From: Rugamonas sp. A1-17
GTDB taxonomy: Bacteria; Pseudomonadota; Gammaproteobacteria; Burkholderiales; Burkholderiaceae_D
Length of the DNA: 64,000 bases
Direction: 5' to 3'
NCBI GenBank assembly: GCA_025548565.1
Contig: JAJLPB010000007.1
Coordinates: forward strand, 248,001-312,000
In this document: piece after piece, positions 28,179 to 37,768 of the stretch
How the letters are laid out: each line of letters opens with the position of its first letter
Position numbering within the stretch: the first letter of the stretch is position 1
The notes under the pieces: generated by a model
What the model was told of the DNA's origin: nothing
The model's database searches: none
Seen by the model: only the letters and a program-made list of their open reading frames with translations
Program-made: the position numbers and the translations under genes

Positions 28179-28298
28179 ACGAGGATGTGTCGTTCGATCC
28201 TGGTCTAAGCAGTTATACGATTGGGACGAACGTTAAGAGCACCGCAGAGCATCGCAGTGTGTCCTTTTAACCGACCGTTCAATATAAGCTCATCAATC

Positions 28299-28658
28299 GT
28301 GAACCTCGAAAATTATCTCCCCGTCCTGTTGTTCATCCTCGTCGGTCTCGGCGTAGGTATCGCTCCCCAAGTCCTGGGCCACCTTCTCGGGCCCAACAAG
28401 CCCGACGCGGCCAAGCTCTCCCCGTATGAATGCGGCTTCGAAGCCTTCGAAGACGCGCGCATGAAATTCGACGTGCGTTACTACCTCGTCGCGATCCTCT
28501 TTATTTTGTTCGATCTGGAAACGGCATTCTTCTTCCCATGGGGCGTATCCATGCGCGAACTGGGCTGGAACGGGTTCCTGGTGATGATGAGCTTCATCGC
28601 TGAATTCGTCGTCGGTTTTTGGTATATCTGGAAGAAAGGTGCCCTTGATTGGGAATAA
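28299..28658 (+). CDS. nuoA: NADH-quinone oxidoreductase subunit A
   Basis: Membrane subunit of complex I, 119 residues, three membrane helices. The segment SPYECGFEAFEDARMKFDVR is the conserved loop bearing the redox-sensitive Cys, and FDLETAFFFPWG marks the second helix. The start is GTG at 28299 (V/MNLENYLPVLLF), which gives the length usual in Burkholderiales; an upstream in-frame ATG at 28221 would add 26 residues unlike the family. First gene of the nuoA-N operon; nuoB starts 3 bases after its stop. Confidence 0.93.
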   Translation: MNLENYLPVLLFILVGLGVGIAPQVLGHLLGPNKPDAAKLSPYECGFEAFEDARMKFDVRYYLVAILFILFDLETAFFFPWGVSMRELGWNGFLVMMSFIAEFVVGFWYIWKKGALDWE

Positions 28659-28661
28659 GCC

Positions 28662-29138
28662 ATGGCTATTGAAGGCGTATTAAACGAAGGTTTCATCACC
28701 ACCTCGGCCGACAAGCTGATCAACTGGGCGCGCACGGGTTCGATGTTCCCGATGACGTTCGGTCTGGCATGCTGCGCGGTTGAAATGATGCACGTGGGCG
28801 CAGCCCGTTACGACATGGACCGCTTCGGCGTAGTGTTCCGTCCATCGCCGCGTCAGTCCGACGTGATGATCGTGGCCGGCACGCTGTGCAACAAGATGGC
28901 GCCCGCGCTGCGCAAGGTCTACGACCAGATGCCGGAACCGCGCTGGGTCATCTCGATGGGCTCGTGCGCCAACGGCGGCGGCTACTATCACTACTCCTAC
29001 TCCGTGGTGCGCGGTTGCGACCGCATCGTGCCGGTGGACGTCTACGTGCCGGGCTGCCCGCCCACGGCTGAGGCTCTGCTGTACGGCATCATGCAGCTGC
29101 AAAACAAGATCAAGCGCACCAACACGATCGCACGCTAA
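28662..29138 (+). CDS. nuoB: NADH-quinone oxidoreductase subunit B
   Basis: Peripheral-arm subunit of 158 residues that carries the terminal [4Fe-4S] cluster N2, which passes electrons to quinone. Ligands are visible: the adjacent Cys37-Cys38 in GLACCAVEMM, Cys102 in MGSCANGGG and Cys132 in VPGCPPTAEALLYGI. The length matches the betaproteobacterial form. Tight spacing to nuoA (3 bases) and nuoC (18 bases). Confidence 0.97.
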   Translation: MAIEGVLNEGFITTSADKLINWARTGSMFPMTFGLACCAVEMMHVGAARYDMDRFGVVFRPSPRQSDVMIVAGTLCNKMAPALRKVYDQMPEPRWVISMGSCANGGGYYHYSYSVVRGCDRIVPVDVYVPGCPPTAEALLYGIMQLQNKIKRTNTIAR

Positions 29139-29156
29139 CGGGGTCGCTTCAAGAAT

Positions 29157-29747
29157 ATGACTACACATCTGGAACAACTGCAAACCGCCCTCGGCACTGC
29201 CCTGGGCGATCGCGTTACTACGACCGTTGCGTTGGGCGAAATCACGTTGACCGTGAAAGCCGCCGACTACTACGGCGTGATGCAAACGCTGCGCGACGAC
29301 AAGTCGCTGGGCTTCGATCAGCTGATCGACCTGGCCGGTGTCGACTACCTGAACTATGGCGATGGCGCCTGGGACGGCCTGCGATTCGCAGTGGTCGTCC
29401 ATTTGCTGTCGGTGAAGAACAACTGGCGCGTGCGCGTGCGCGCGTTCTGCGCCGACGACGACATGCCGCTGCTGCCGTCGCTGGTGCCGCTGTGGCGCGC
29501 CGTCAACTGGTACGAGCGCGAAGCGTTCGACATGTTCGGCATCCTGTTCGAAGGCCACAACGACCTGCGCCGCATCCTGACCGACTACGGTTTCATCGGC
29601 CATCCGTTCCGCAAGGACTTCCCGGTATCGGGCTATGTCGAAATGCGCTACGACCCCGAGCAGAAGCGCGTGATCTACCAGCCGGTCACCATCGAGCCGC
29701 GTGAAAACGTGCCTCGCGTGATCCGCGAAGAAAACTACGGGAAGTAA
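29157..29747 (+). CDS. nuoC: NADH-quinone oxidoreductase subunit C
   Basis: 30-kDa-type subunit of the peripheral arm, 196 residues, not fused to NuoD as it is in E. coli. The family signature ERE-AFDMFGILFEGHNDLRR is present near residue 120, followed by DYGFIGHPFRKDFP. It carries no cofactor and helps build the quinone site with NuoB and NuoD. nuoD starts 3 bases after its stop. Confidence 0.96.
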   Translation: MTTHLEQLQTALGTALGDRVTTTVALGEITLTVKAADYYGVMQTLRDDKSLGFDQLIDLAGVDYLNYGDGAWDGLRFAVVVHLLSVKNNWRVRVRAFCADDDMPLLPSLVPLWRAVNWYEREAFDMFGILFEGHNDLRRILTDYGFIGHPFRKDFPVSGYVEMRYDPEQKRVIYQPVTIEPRENVPRVIREENYGK

Positions 29748-29750
29748 AAC

Positions 29751-31004
29751 ATGGCTGAAATTAAGAACTACACCCTGAACTTCGGTCCGCAACACCCGGC
29801 CGCGCACGGCGTGCTGCGCCTGGTGCTGGAGCTGGACGGCGAAGTGATCCAGCGTGCCGACCCGCACATCGGCCTGCTGCACCGCGGCACCGAGAAGCTG
29901 GCCGAGCAGAAGACCTATCTGCAGTCCGTGCCTTATATGGACCGCCTCGACTACGTCTCGATGATGTGCAACGAGCACGCCTACGTGATGGCCATCGAGA
30001 AGCTGCTGGGCCTGGAAGTGCCGCTGCGCGCGCAATACATCCGCGTGATGTTCGACGAGATCACCCGCATCCTGAACCACCTGATGTGGCTGGGCGCGCA
30101 CGCGCTGGACGTCGGCGCCATGGGCCCGTTCCTGTACTGCTTCCGCGACCGCGAAGACCTGTTCGACTGCTACGAAGCGGTGTCGGGCGCGCGCATGCAC
30201 GCGGCCTACTACCGTCCGGGCGGCGTCTACCGCGACCTGCCGGATGCGATGCCGCAGCACCGTCCGTCGATCATCCGTTCGGCCAAGGCCATCGACAACC
30301 TGAACAAGGATCGCCAGGGCTCGCTGCTGGACTTCATCGAAGCGTTCACCGCCCGTTTCCCGACCTACGTCGACGAATACGAAACCCTGCTGACCGACAA
30401 CCGTATCTGGAAACAGCGTACCGTCGGCATCGGCGTGGTGGCGCCTGAGGACGCGCTGGCGATGGGCTTCACCGGCGCCATGCTGCGCGGTTCGGGCATC
30501 CAGTGGGACTTGCGCAAGCACCAGCCGTACGAAGTGTATGACCTGATGGACTTCGACGTGCCGATCGGCACCAACGGCGACTGCTACGACCGCTACCTGG
30601 TGCGCGTGGAGGAACTGCGCCAGTCGAACAAGATCATCAAGCAATGCGTGGAATGGCTGCGCAACAATCCGGGGCCTGTGATCACCAGCAACCACAAGGT
30701 CGCGCCTCCGGGCCGTGTCGACATGAAGACCAACATGGAATCGCTGATCCACCACTTCAAGCTGTTCACCGAAGGCATGCACGTGCCGCCGGGCGAAGCG
30801 TACGCAGCGGTGGAGCATCCGAAGGGCGAGTTCGGCATCTACCTGTTGTCGGACGGCGCCAACAAGCCATACCGCATGAAGCTGCGCGCTCCCGACTACG
30901 CGCACTTGCAAGCGCTCGATGAAATGGCGCGCGGCCACATGATCGCCGACGCCGTCACCATCATCGGTACGCAAGATATCGTGTTCGGCAGTATCGACCG
31001 CTAA
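29751..31004 (+). CDS. nuoD: NADH-quinone oxidoreductase subunit D
   Basis: 49-kDa subunit, 417 residues, related to the large subunit of NiFe hydrogenases but without metal ligands. It forms the quinone-binding cavity with NuoB. Conserved regions are NFGPQHPAAHGVLRLVLELD, HIGLLHRGTEKLAE and the C-terminal GTQDIVFGSIDR. It is a separate gene, as in most proteobacteria outside the enterics. Confidence 0.97.
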   Translation: MAEIKNYTLNFGPQHPAAHGVLRLVLELDGEVIQRADPHIGLLHRGTEKLAEQKTYLQSVPYMDRLDYVSMMCNEHAYVMAIEKLLGLEVPLRAQYIRVMFDEITRILNHLMWLGAHALDVGAMGPFLYCFRDREDLFDCYEAVSGARMHAAYYRPGGVYRDLPDAMPQHRPSIIRSAKAIDNLNKDRQGSLLDFIEAFTARFPTYVDEYETLLTDNRIWKQRTVGIGVVAPEDALAMGFTGAMLRGSGIQWDLRKHQPYEVYDLMDFDVPIGTNGDCYDRYLVRVEELRQSNKIIKQCVEWLRNNPGPVITSNHKVAPPGRVDMKTNMESLIHHFKLFTEGMHVPPGEAYAAVEHPKGEFGIYLLSDGANKPYRMKLRAPDYAHLQALDEMARGHMIADAVTIIGTQDIVFGSIDR

Positions 31005-31013
31005 GGAAAAAGT

Positions 31014-31493
31014 ATGTTGTTATCAGAGCAGTGCTACAAAAAAATCGACCGTGAGTTGGCCAAGTATCCGGCCGACCAGCGCCAGTCGGCCGTGATGGCC
31101 GCGCTGGCCCACGCCCAGGTTGAACTGGGCTGGATCTCGCCGGAAGTGATGGCCGAGCTGGCCGACTACATCCGCATGCCGGCCATCGCCGTGCAGGAAG
31201 TCGCCACTTTCTACAATATGTACAACCTCAAGCCGGTCGGCAAGCACAAGATTTCCGTGTGCACCAACCTGCCATGCGCCTTGTCGGGCGGCGTGCGCGC
31301 GGCCAACCACCTGAAGGAAAAGCTGGGCATCGACTTCCGTGACACCACGGGCGACGGCGCTTTCACGCTGGTGGAAGGCGAGTGCATGGGCGCTTGCGGC
31401 GACGCGCCGGTGATGCTGGTGAACGACCAGCGCATGTGCAGCTTCATGTCCAACGATAAGATCGACGCACTGGTGGAGGAACTCAAGAAATGA
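31014..31493 (+). CDS. nuoE: NADH-quinone oxidoreductase subunit E
   Basis: 24-kDa subunit of 159 residues with the [2Fe-2S] cluster N1a. The four ligands are Cys83 and Cys88 (VCTNLPCALSGG), Cys124 and Cys128 (GECMGACGDAP). Part of the NADH-oxidising module with NuoF and NuoG. Its stop overlaps the nuoF start in ATGA (31490-31493). Confidence 0.96.
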   Translation: MLLSEQCYKKIDRELAKYPADQRQSAVMAALAHAQVELGWISPEVMAELADYIRMPAIAVQEVATFYNMYNLKPVGKHKISVCTNLPCALSGGVRAANHLKEKLGIDFRDTTGDGAFTLVEGECMGACGDAPVMLVNDQRMCSFMSNDKIDALVEELKK

Positions 31494-32785
31494 CGTCACT
31501 CCACAATCGTCACATCGACCCTGTCATTCTCGCCGGCCTGGACGGCAAGAACTGGCACCTGGAAGACTACGTCAAACGCGGCGGCTACAGCGCACTGCGC
31601 CGCATCCTGGAAGAGAAGATCACCCCGGAACAAATCATCGCCGACCTGAAAGCGTCGTCGTTGCGCGGCCGTGGCGGCGCCGGTTTCCCAACCGGCCTGA
31701 AGTGGAGCTTCATGCCACGTCAATTCCCTGGCCAGAAGTACCTGGTATGCAACTCAGATGAGGGCGAGCCGGGCACTTTCAAGGACCGCGACATCATGCG
31801 CTTCAACCCGCATGCGCTGATCGAAGGCATGGCCATCGGCGCTTACGCCATGGGCATCACGGTCGGCTACAACTACATCCACGGCGAAATCTTCGAGGTG
31901 TACTCGCAGTTTGAGGATGCGCTGGAGGAGGCGCGCGCCGCCGGCTTCCTGGGCGACAAGATCATGGGCAGCGAGTTCAGCTTCCAGCTGCACGCGCACC
32001 ACGGCTATGGCGCCTACATCTGCGGCGAGGAAACCGCGCTGCTGGAATCGCTGGAAGGCAAGAAGGGCCAGCCGCGCTTCAAGCCGCCTTTCCCCGCGTC
32101 GTTCGGCCTGTACGGCAAGCCGACCACCATCAACAACACCGAGACCTTCGCGGCTGTTCCGTTCATCCTGAACATGGGTCCTGAAAAGTACCTGGCCATG
32201 GGACGTCCGAACAACGGCGGTTCGAAGATCTTCTCGATCTCGGGCGACGTTGAAATGCCGGGCAACTACGAGGTGCCGCTGGGCACCCCGTTCGCCAAGC
32301 TGCTGGAACTGGCAGGCGGCATGCGCGGCGGCAAAAAGATCAAGGCTGTGATCCCTGGCGGCTCGTCCGCTCCGGTGATCCGCGGCGAACTGATGATGAA
32401 CACCGACCTGGACTACGACTCGATCGCCAAGGCTGGCTCGATGCTCGGTTCGGGCGCCGTCATCGTCATGGACGAAACGCGCTGCATGGTCAAGGCCATG
32501 GAACGCCTGGCCTACTTCTACTTTGAAGAGTCGTGCGGCCAGTGCACCCCATGCCGCGAAGGCACGGGCTGGATGTACCGCATGATCCACCGCATCGAAA
32601 ACGGCCAGGGACGTCCTTCGGACCTGGACGTGCTGAACTCGATCTGCGACAACATCCAGGGCCGCACCATTTGCGCGCTGGGCGACGCGGCGGCCATGCC
32701 GATGCGCGCGTTCATCAAGCAATTCCGCGAAGAATTTGAATATCACGTCGAGCACAAGCATTGCTTAGTGCCCGCTTACATCTAA
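31490..32785 (+). CDS. nuoF: NADH-quinone oxidoreductase subunit F (NADH/FMN site)
   Basis: 51-kDa subunit, 431 residues, the entry point for electrons from NADH. The FMN/NADH-binding loop is RGRGGAGFPTGLKWSF with GEPGTFKDRDIM. The [4Fe-4S] N3 ligands lie in ESCGQCTPCREGT plus a Cys about 40 residues on (RTICALGD). Start codon overlaps nuoE by 4 bases; nuoG follows after 22 bases. Confidence 0.97.
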   Translation: MTSLHNRHIDPVILAGLDGKNWHLEDYVKRGGYSALRRILEEKITPEQIIADLKASSLRGRGGAGFPTGLKWSFMPRQFPGQKYLVCNSDEGEPGTFKDRDIMRFNPHALIEGMAIGAYAMGITVGYNYIHGEIFEVYSQFEDALEEARAAGFLGDKIMGSEFSFQLHAHHGYGAYICGEETALLESLEGKKGQPRFKPPFPASFGLYGKPTTINNTETFAAVPFILNMGPEKYLAMGRPNNGGSKIFSISGDVEMPGNYEVPLGTPFAKLLELAGGMRGGKKIKAVIPGGSSAPVIRGELMMNTDLDYDSIAKAGSMLGSGAVIVMDETRCMVKAMERLAYFYFEESCGQCTPCREGTGWMYRMIHRIENGQGRPSDLDVLNSICDNIQGRTICALGDAAAMPMRAFIKQFREEFEYHVEHKHCLVPAYI

Positions 32786-32807
32786 GCTGCGTCAGGTAAC
32801 GATCACC

Positions 32808-35129
32808 ATGGTTGAAATCGAAATAGACGGCAAAAAAGTCGAAGTCCCTGCTGGTAGCATGGTGATGGACGCCGCCAACAAATTGGGAACCTACATTCCG
32901 CACTTCTGCTATCACAAGAAATTGTCGATCGCTGCGAACTGCCGTATGTGCCTCGTCGAAGTGGAAAAGGCCCCCAAGCCTTTGCCAGCATGCGCAACGC
33001 CGGTCTCGGCGGGCATGATTGTGCGCTCCGCTTCGGACAAGGCCGTACAGGCACAGAAGTCCGTGATGGAATTCCTGCTGATTAACCACCCGCTGGACTG
33101 CCCGATCTGCGATCAGGGCGGCGAGTGCCAACTGCAAGACTTGGCGGTCGGCTACGGCAAGAGCGAGTCGCGCTACGAGGAAGACAAGCGCGTCGTCGTG
33201 CCGAAGGACGCCGGCCCGCTGGTCTCCATGCAGGAGATGGCGCGCTGCATCCAGTGCACCCGTTGCGTACGTTTCGGCCAGGAAGTGGCCGGCGTGATGG
33301 AGCTGGGCATGATCGGCCGCGGCGAACACTCGGAAATCACCGCGTTCGTCGGCCAGACCGTGAACTCGGAAATGTCCGGCAACATGATCGACCTGTGCCC
33401 GGTGGGCGCGCTGACGTCGAAGCCGTTCCGCTACAGCGCCCGTACGTGGGAACTGTCGCGCCGCAAATCGGTCTCGCCGCACGACGGCCTGGGCGCCAAC
33501 CTGATCGTTCAGGTCAAGGGCGGCAAGGTCAAGCGCGTGCTGCCGCTGGAAAACGACGCCGTCAACGAGTGCTGGATTTCCGACAAGGACCGCTTCTCGT
33601 ACGAAGGCCTGGAAGCCGCCGACCGCCTGACCCAGCCGATGCTGAAGCAGGGCGGCGAGTGGAAGGAAGTCGACTGGCAGACCGCGCTGGAATACGTGGC
33701 GCACGGCCTGAAGAACATCAAGCACGAACACGGCGCCAACGCGCTGGCCGCGCTGGCCACGCCGCACTCGACGCTGGAAGAACTGCACCTGCTGCAAAAG
33801 CTGACCCGCGCCATGGGCTCGGACAGCGTGGATACCCGCCTGCGCCATAGCGACTTCTCGCTGGCCGGCGTGACTCCATGGCTGGGCATGTCGATCACCG
33901 AGTTCGGCCAGCTGAACCGCGCCTTCGTCATCGGCTCGTTCCTGCGCAAGGACCACCCGCTGCTGGCGACCCGTCTGCGTACGGCAGTGAAGGGCGGCGC
34001 CAAGCTGTCCATCCTGCACGCCACCGACGACGACCTGCTGATGAACGTCGCGAACAAGATGATCGTTGCTCCATCGGAGTGGCTGTCGGCGCTGTCGCAA
34101 GTGGTGGTTGCTGTTGCCAAGGCCAAGGAAGTTGCCGCACCGGCCGGCTTCGAAGGTGTACAAGCCTCCGACGCCGCCAACGCGATCGCCGCTTCGCTGA
34201 TCTCCGGAGAAAACAAGGGCGTGTTCCTGGGTAACGCGGCAACGCAGCACCCGCAAGCCGCCGCGCTGCACGCCGCCGCGCAATGGATCGCCGAACAAAC
34301 CGGCGCCAAGCTGGGCTACCTGACCGAAGCCGCCAACACCGTTGGCGCCTACCTGGTCAACGCCAACAGCGGCACCGCTCCAGTGTTCACCGAACAGAAG
34401 CAGGCTTACCTGCTGCTGAACGCCGAACCTGAGCTGGATGCACACAACCCACAACAGGCCGCCGCCGCGCTGAAGCACGCCGAGATGGTCGTTGTGATGT
34501 CGGCCTACAAGCACGGCATGGAATACGCCGACGTGCTGCTGCCGGTCTCGCCATTCAGCGAAACCTCGGGCACCTTCGTCAACTGCGAAGGCCGCGCACA
34601 AAGCTTCAATGGCACCGTCAAGCCGCTGCTGGAAACCCGTCCTGCGTGGAAAGTCCTGCGCGTGCTGGGCAACATCCTCGGCCTGTCCGGTTTCGAATAC
34701 GAAACCTCGGAAGCGATCCGCGACGAAGTGCTGGGCGCCGGCGTGACCGACCTGTCGGCCAAGCTGAACAACGTCTCCAGGCAAGCTGTCGTCGCAGCCT
34801 CCGTAGCTTCGACCGGTACCGAACGTATCGCCGACGTGCCTATCTACTTCGCCGACGCCGTGGTGCGCCGCGCCGAGTCGCTGCAAAAGATGGCCGACGC
34901 GGCTGCGCCTCAAGCGCACCTGTCGACCGCTCTGGCGCAGCAACTGGGCGTCGCCGCCGGCGACAAGGTCAAGGTTACGCAAGGTTCCGGCAGCGCGATC
35001 CTGGTCGCCGCTGTCGATGCCAAACTGCCAGCCAACGCGGTCCGTGTCGCCGCCGCTCACGCGTCGACCGCTGCACTGGGCGGCATGTTCGGCTCCATCA
35101 CCGTTGAAAAAGCAGGGGAGGGTAAATAA
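32808..35129 (+). CDS. nuoG: NADH-quinone oxidoreductase subunit G
   Basis: 75-kDa subunit, 773 residues. The N-terminal 2Fe-2S ferredoxin domain has PHFCYHKKLSIAANCRMC and a later PACATPV; the His-Cys cluster is HPLDCPICDQGGECQLQD; the next 4Fe-4S cluster is CIQCTRCVRFGQEV with CPVGAL. After ARTWEL the molybdopterin-like domain follows. I see no CxxC pattern there for the extra N7 cluster that E. coli NuoG carries. Its stop TAA shares a base with the nuoH start. Confidence 0.95.
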   Translation: MVEIEIDGKKVEVPAGSMVMDAANKLGTYIPHFCYHKKLSIAANCRMCLVEVEKAPKPLPACATPVSAGMIVRSASDKAVQAQKSVMEFLLINHPLDCPICDQGGECQLQDLAVGYGKSESRYEEDKRVVVPKDAGPLVSMQEMARCIQCTRCVRFGQEVAGVMELGMIGRGEHSEITAFVGQTVNSEMSGNMIDLCPVGALTSKPFRYSARTWELSRRKSVSPHDGLGANLIVQVKGGKVKRVLPLENDAVNECWISDKDRFSYEGLEAADRLTQPMLKQGGEWKEVDWQTALEYVAHGLKNIKHEHGANALAALATPHSTLEELHLLQKLTRAMGSDSVDTRLRHSDFSLAGVTPWLGMSITEFGQLNRAFVIGSFLRKDHPLLATRLRTAVKGGAKLSILHATDDDLLMNVANKMIVAPSEWLSALSQVVVAVAKAKEVAAPAGFEGVQASDAANAIAASLISGENKGVFLGNAATQHPQAAALHAAAQWIAEQTGAKLGYLTEAANTVGAYLVNANSGTAPVFTEQKQAYLLLNAEPELDAHNPQQAAAALKHAEMVVVMSAYKHGMEYADVLLPVSPFSETSGTFVNCEGRAQSFNGTVKPLLETRPAWKVLRVLGNILGLSGFEYETSEAIRDEVLGAGVTDLSAKLNNVSRQAVVAASVASTGTERIADVPIYFADAVVRRAESLQKMADAAAPQAHLSTALAQQLGVAAGDKVKVTQGSGSAILVAAVDAKLPANAVRVAAAHASTAALGGMFGSITVEKAGEGK

Positions 35130-36214
35130 TGGCTCTGCCTGAATTCGTCACAACTATTAACGCCATGGGCGCCAACAGCGTGCTGGCTCCGGCCTGGCCG
35201 CTGATCTGGGCGCTGATCCGCATCATCGTGGTGCTGCTGCCGCTGATGGGCCTGGTTGCCTACCTGACGCTGTGGGAACGTAAGTTCATCGGCTGGATTC
35301 AGATCCGCGTCGGCCCGAACCGCGTTGGCCCGATGGGCCTGCTGCAGCCGATCGCCGATGCGCTCAAGCTGTTGTTCAAGGAAATCATCACCCCGGCCAA
35401 GGCCAATGCCGGCCTGTTCGTGATCGGTCCGATCATGACCATCATGCCGGCGCTGGCCGCCTGGGCGGTGGTGCCGTTCGGCGCCGAAGCCGTGCTGGCC
35501 AACGTCAACGCCGGCCTGCTGCTGCTGATGGCGATCACCTCGATGGAAGTCTACGGCATCATCATCGCCGGCTGGGCTTCGAACTCGAAGTACTCCTTCA
35601 TGGGCGCGATGCGCGCCTCGGCCCAGATGATCTCCTACGAAATCCCGATGGGCTTCGTGCTGGTGGTCGTGCTGATGGTGTCCGGTTCGCTGAACTTCGG
35701 CGACATCGTCGCCGGCCAGCAAAAGGGCATGATGGTCGAACACGGCCTGAACTTCCTGTCGTGGAACTGGCTGCCGCTGCTGCCGCTGTTCGTGGTCTAC
35801 CTGACCTCGGGCCTGGCCGAGTGCAACCGCCATCCGTTCGACGTGGTCGAGGGCGAGTCCGAGATCGTTGCCGGCCACATGGTCGAGTACTCGGGCATGG
35901 CCTACGCCATGTTCATGCTGGCCGAATACGCCAACATGATCCTGATCGCGACCCTGGGTTCGATCATGTTCCTGGGCGGCTGGGCCGCACCATTCAAGTT
36001 CCTGGAATTCTGGGGCGGTTTCGGCGGCTTCTTCTGGTTGTTCGCCAAGGCGTTCTTCCTGGTGTCCGTCTTCATCTGGGTGCGCGGTACTTTCCCACGC
36101 TACCGTTATGACCAGATCATGCGTCTGGGCTGGAAAGTGTTTATCCCTCTGACGCTGGTGTACCTGGTGTTCGTGGCCGGCTGGATGCAGACATCCTGGA
36201 ATATCTGGAAGTAA
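35129..36214 (+). CDS. nuoH: NADH-quinone oxidoreductase subunit H
   Basis: Membrane subunit that joins the peripheral arm to the proton-pumping arm and forms part of the quinone tunnel; 361 residues, eight or nine helices. Diagnostic segments are ERKFIGWIQIRVGPNRVGP and the loop ECNRHPFDVVEGESEIVAGH followed by EYSGMAYAMFMLAEYANM. Start overlaps the nuoG stop by one base. Confidence 0.97.
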   Translation: MALPEFVTTINAMGANSVLAPAWPLIWALIRIIVVLLPLMGLVAYLTLWERKFIGWIQIRVGPNRVGPMGLLQPIADALKLLFKEIITPAKANAGLFVIGPIMTIMPALAAWAVVPFGAEAVLANVNAGLLLLMAITSMEVYGIIIAGWASNSKYSFMGAMRASAQMISYEIPMGFVLVVVLMVSGSLNFGDIVAGQQKGMMVEHGLNFLSWNWLPLLPLFVVYLTSGLAECNRHPFDVVEGESEIVAGHMVEYSGMAYAMFMLAEYANMILIATLGSIMFLGGWAAPFKFLEFWGGFGGFFWLFAKAFFLVSVFIWVRGTFPRYRYDQIMRLGWKVFIPLTLVYLVFVAGWMQTSWNIWK

Positions 36215-36225
36215 GGACTGAAAAA

Positions 36226-36714
36226 ATGGAACGTTTAAAAGACTTTATCGGCAGCTTCATGCTGACCGAACTGATCAAAGGGATGGCGCTGACGGGCAAG
36301 TATATGTTCTCGCGCAAGATCACCGTGCAGTACCCGGAAGAGAAGACGCCAATGTCGCCTCGCTTCCGCGGCCTGCACGCGCTGCGCCGCTATCCGAACG
36401 GTGAAGAGCGCTGCATCGCCTGCAAACTGTGCGAAGCGGTGTGCCCGGCGATGGCGATCACCATCGAATCCGAGCAGCGCGACGATGGTTCGCGCCGCAC
36501 CACGCGTTACGACATCGACCTGACCAAGTGCATCTTCTGCGGTTTCTGCGAAGAGTCGTGCCCGGTTGATTCGATCGTCGAGACGCATGTGCTGGAATAC
36601 CACGGCGAGAAACGCGGCGATCTGTACTACACGAAAGAGATGCTGCTGGCCGTTGGCGATCGCTACGAAGACGACATCGCCGCAGCCCGCGCAGCGGACG
36701 CTCCTTACCGCTGA
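36226..36714 (+). CDS. nuoI: NADH-quinone oxidoreductase subunit I
   Basis: TYKY-type ferredoxin subunit of 162 residues with two [4Fe-4S] clusters (N6a, N6b). Ligand motifs are CIACKLCEAVCPAMAI and CIFCGFCEESCPVDSI. The N-terminal amphipathic part (ELIKGMALTGKYMFSRKI) lies against the membrane arm. Located between nuoH and nuoJ as usual; a 65-base gap separates it from nuoJ. Confidence 0.97.
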   Translation: MERLKDFIGSFMLTELIKGMALTGKYMFSRKITVQYPEEKTPMSPRFRGLHALRRYPNGEERCIACKLCEAVCPAMAITIESEQRDDGSRRTTRYDIDLTKCIFCGFCEESCPVDSIVETHVLEYHGEKRGDLYYTKEMLLAVGDRYEDDIAAARAADAPYR

Positions 36715-36779
36715 TCGATGCCGGCTTCGGCCGGTGTCACCAGTGTGTCGATCAATAATGTACGTCTCTTGGGTTAGTT

Positions 36780-37415
36780 ATGGAAAAAACTATTTTGTTC
36801 TACGCATTCGCAGCCATCATGATATTGGCTTCGACACGCGTAATTACGGCACGCAATCCGGTGCATGCGGCACTGTTCCTGGTGCTGGCATTCTTCTCGG
36901 CTGCCGGCATCTGGATGCTGCTGGAGGCTGAGTTCCTCGCCATCGTGCTGGTGCTGGTCTATGTCGGCGCCGTCATGGTGCTGTTCCTGTTCGTGGTCAT
37001 GATGCTCGACATCAACACCGACAAGATGCGCGAAGGCTTCTGGGGTTACCTGCCGCTGGCGTCCTTCGTCGGTGTCATCATCGTACTGGAAATGGCCGCC
37101 GTGCTGTGGCGCTCCTTCCTGTCGTTCGATCAGCAGCCGGTCAACGCCGGCAACATCGGCGGCACCAAGGAACTGGGCATCCAGATCTACACCAAATATA
37201 TCTACGGCTTTGAAATCGCCGGCGTCATCCTGCTGGTCGCGATTATCGCCGCCGTGGCGCTGACCCTGCGCAAGCGCAAGGACACCAAACATTTCGACCC
37301 TGCGGACGCAGTACGCGTCAAGCGCAATGACCGCCTGAAGATCGTCAAGATCGCACCGGTCACCACGCGCGGCCAGGACGCTGCCGGGTCGGCAGAAGTT
37401 AAGGAGGCACCATGA
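36780..37415 (+). CDS. nuoJ: NADH-quinone oxidoreductase subunit J
   Basis: Membrane subunit of 211 residues with five helices, including the conserved segment AIVLVLVYVGAVMVLFLFVV with its pi-bulge helix involved in proton coupling. The C-terminal 45 residues are charged and hydrophilic. Its stop overlaps the nuoK start by 4 bases (37412-37415). Confidence 0.95.
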   Translation: MEKTILFYAFAAIMILASTRVITARNPVHAALFLVLAFFSAAGIWMLLEAEFLAIVLVLVYVGAVMVLFLFVVMMLDINTDKMREGFWGYLPLASFVGVIIVLEMAAVLWRSFLSFDQQPVNAGNIGGTKELGIQIYTKYIYGFEIAGVILLVAIIAAVALTLRKRKDTKHFDPADAVRVKRNDRLKIVKIAPVTTRGQDAAGSAEVKEAP

Positions 37416-37720
37416 CTTTATCGCTCGCTCACTACCTCGTTCTTGGCGCGATATTGTTCGCGATCTCGATCGTTGGTATTTTCCTGAACCGCAAGAACAT
37501 CATCGTTCTGCTGATGGCCATTGAATTGATGCTGCTGGCCGTGAACATGAACTTCATCGCGTTCTCGCACTACCTGGGCGATGCGGCCGGGCAGATCTTT
37601 GTGTTCTTCATCCTGACCGTGGCGGCCGCCGAATCGGCAATCGGCCTCGCGATCCTGGTGGTGATGTTCCGTAACCTGGACACCATCAACGTTGAAGACC
37701 TGGATAGCCTGAAGGGTTGA
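37412..37720 (+). CDS. nuoK: NADH-quinone oxidoreductase subunit K
   Basis: Small membrane subunit of 102 residues with three helices. The conserved buried glutamates lie in the helix around LLMAIELMLLAVNMNF and in TVAAAESAIGLAIL. Related to MrpC of Na+/H+ antiporters. Overlaps nuoJ by 4 bases; 48 bases separate it from nuoL. Confidence 0.96.
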   Translation: MTLSLAHYLVLGAILFAISIVGIFLNRKNIIVLLMAIELMLLAVNMNFIAFSHYLGDAAGQIFVFFILTVAAAESAIGLAILVVMFRNLDTINVEDLDSLKG

Positions 37721-37768
37721 TCCCGTGGCTAAAGTTCAAACCTCGAAAAATAACGATTAAGGTTCATC

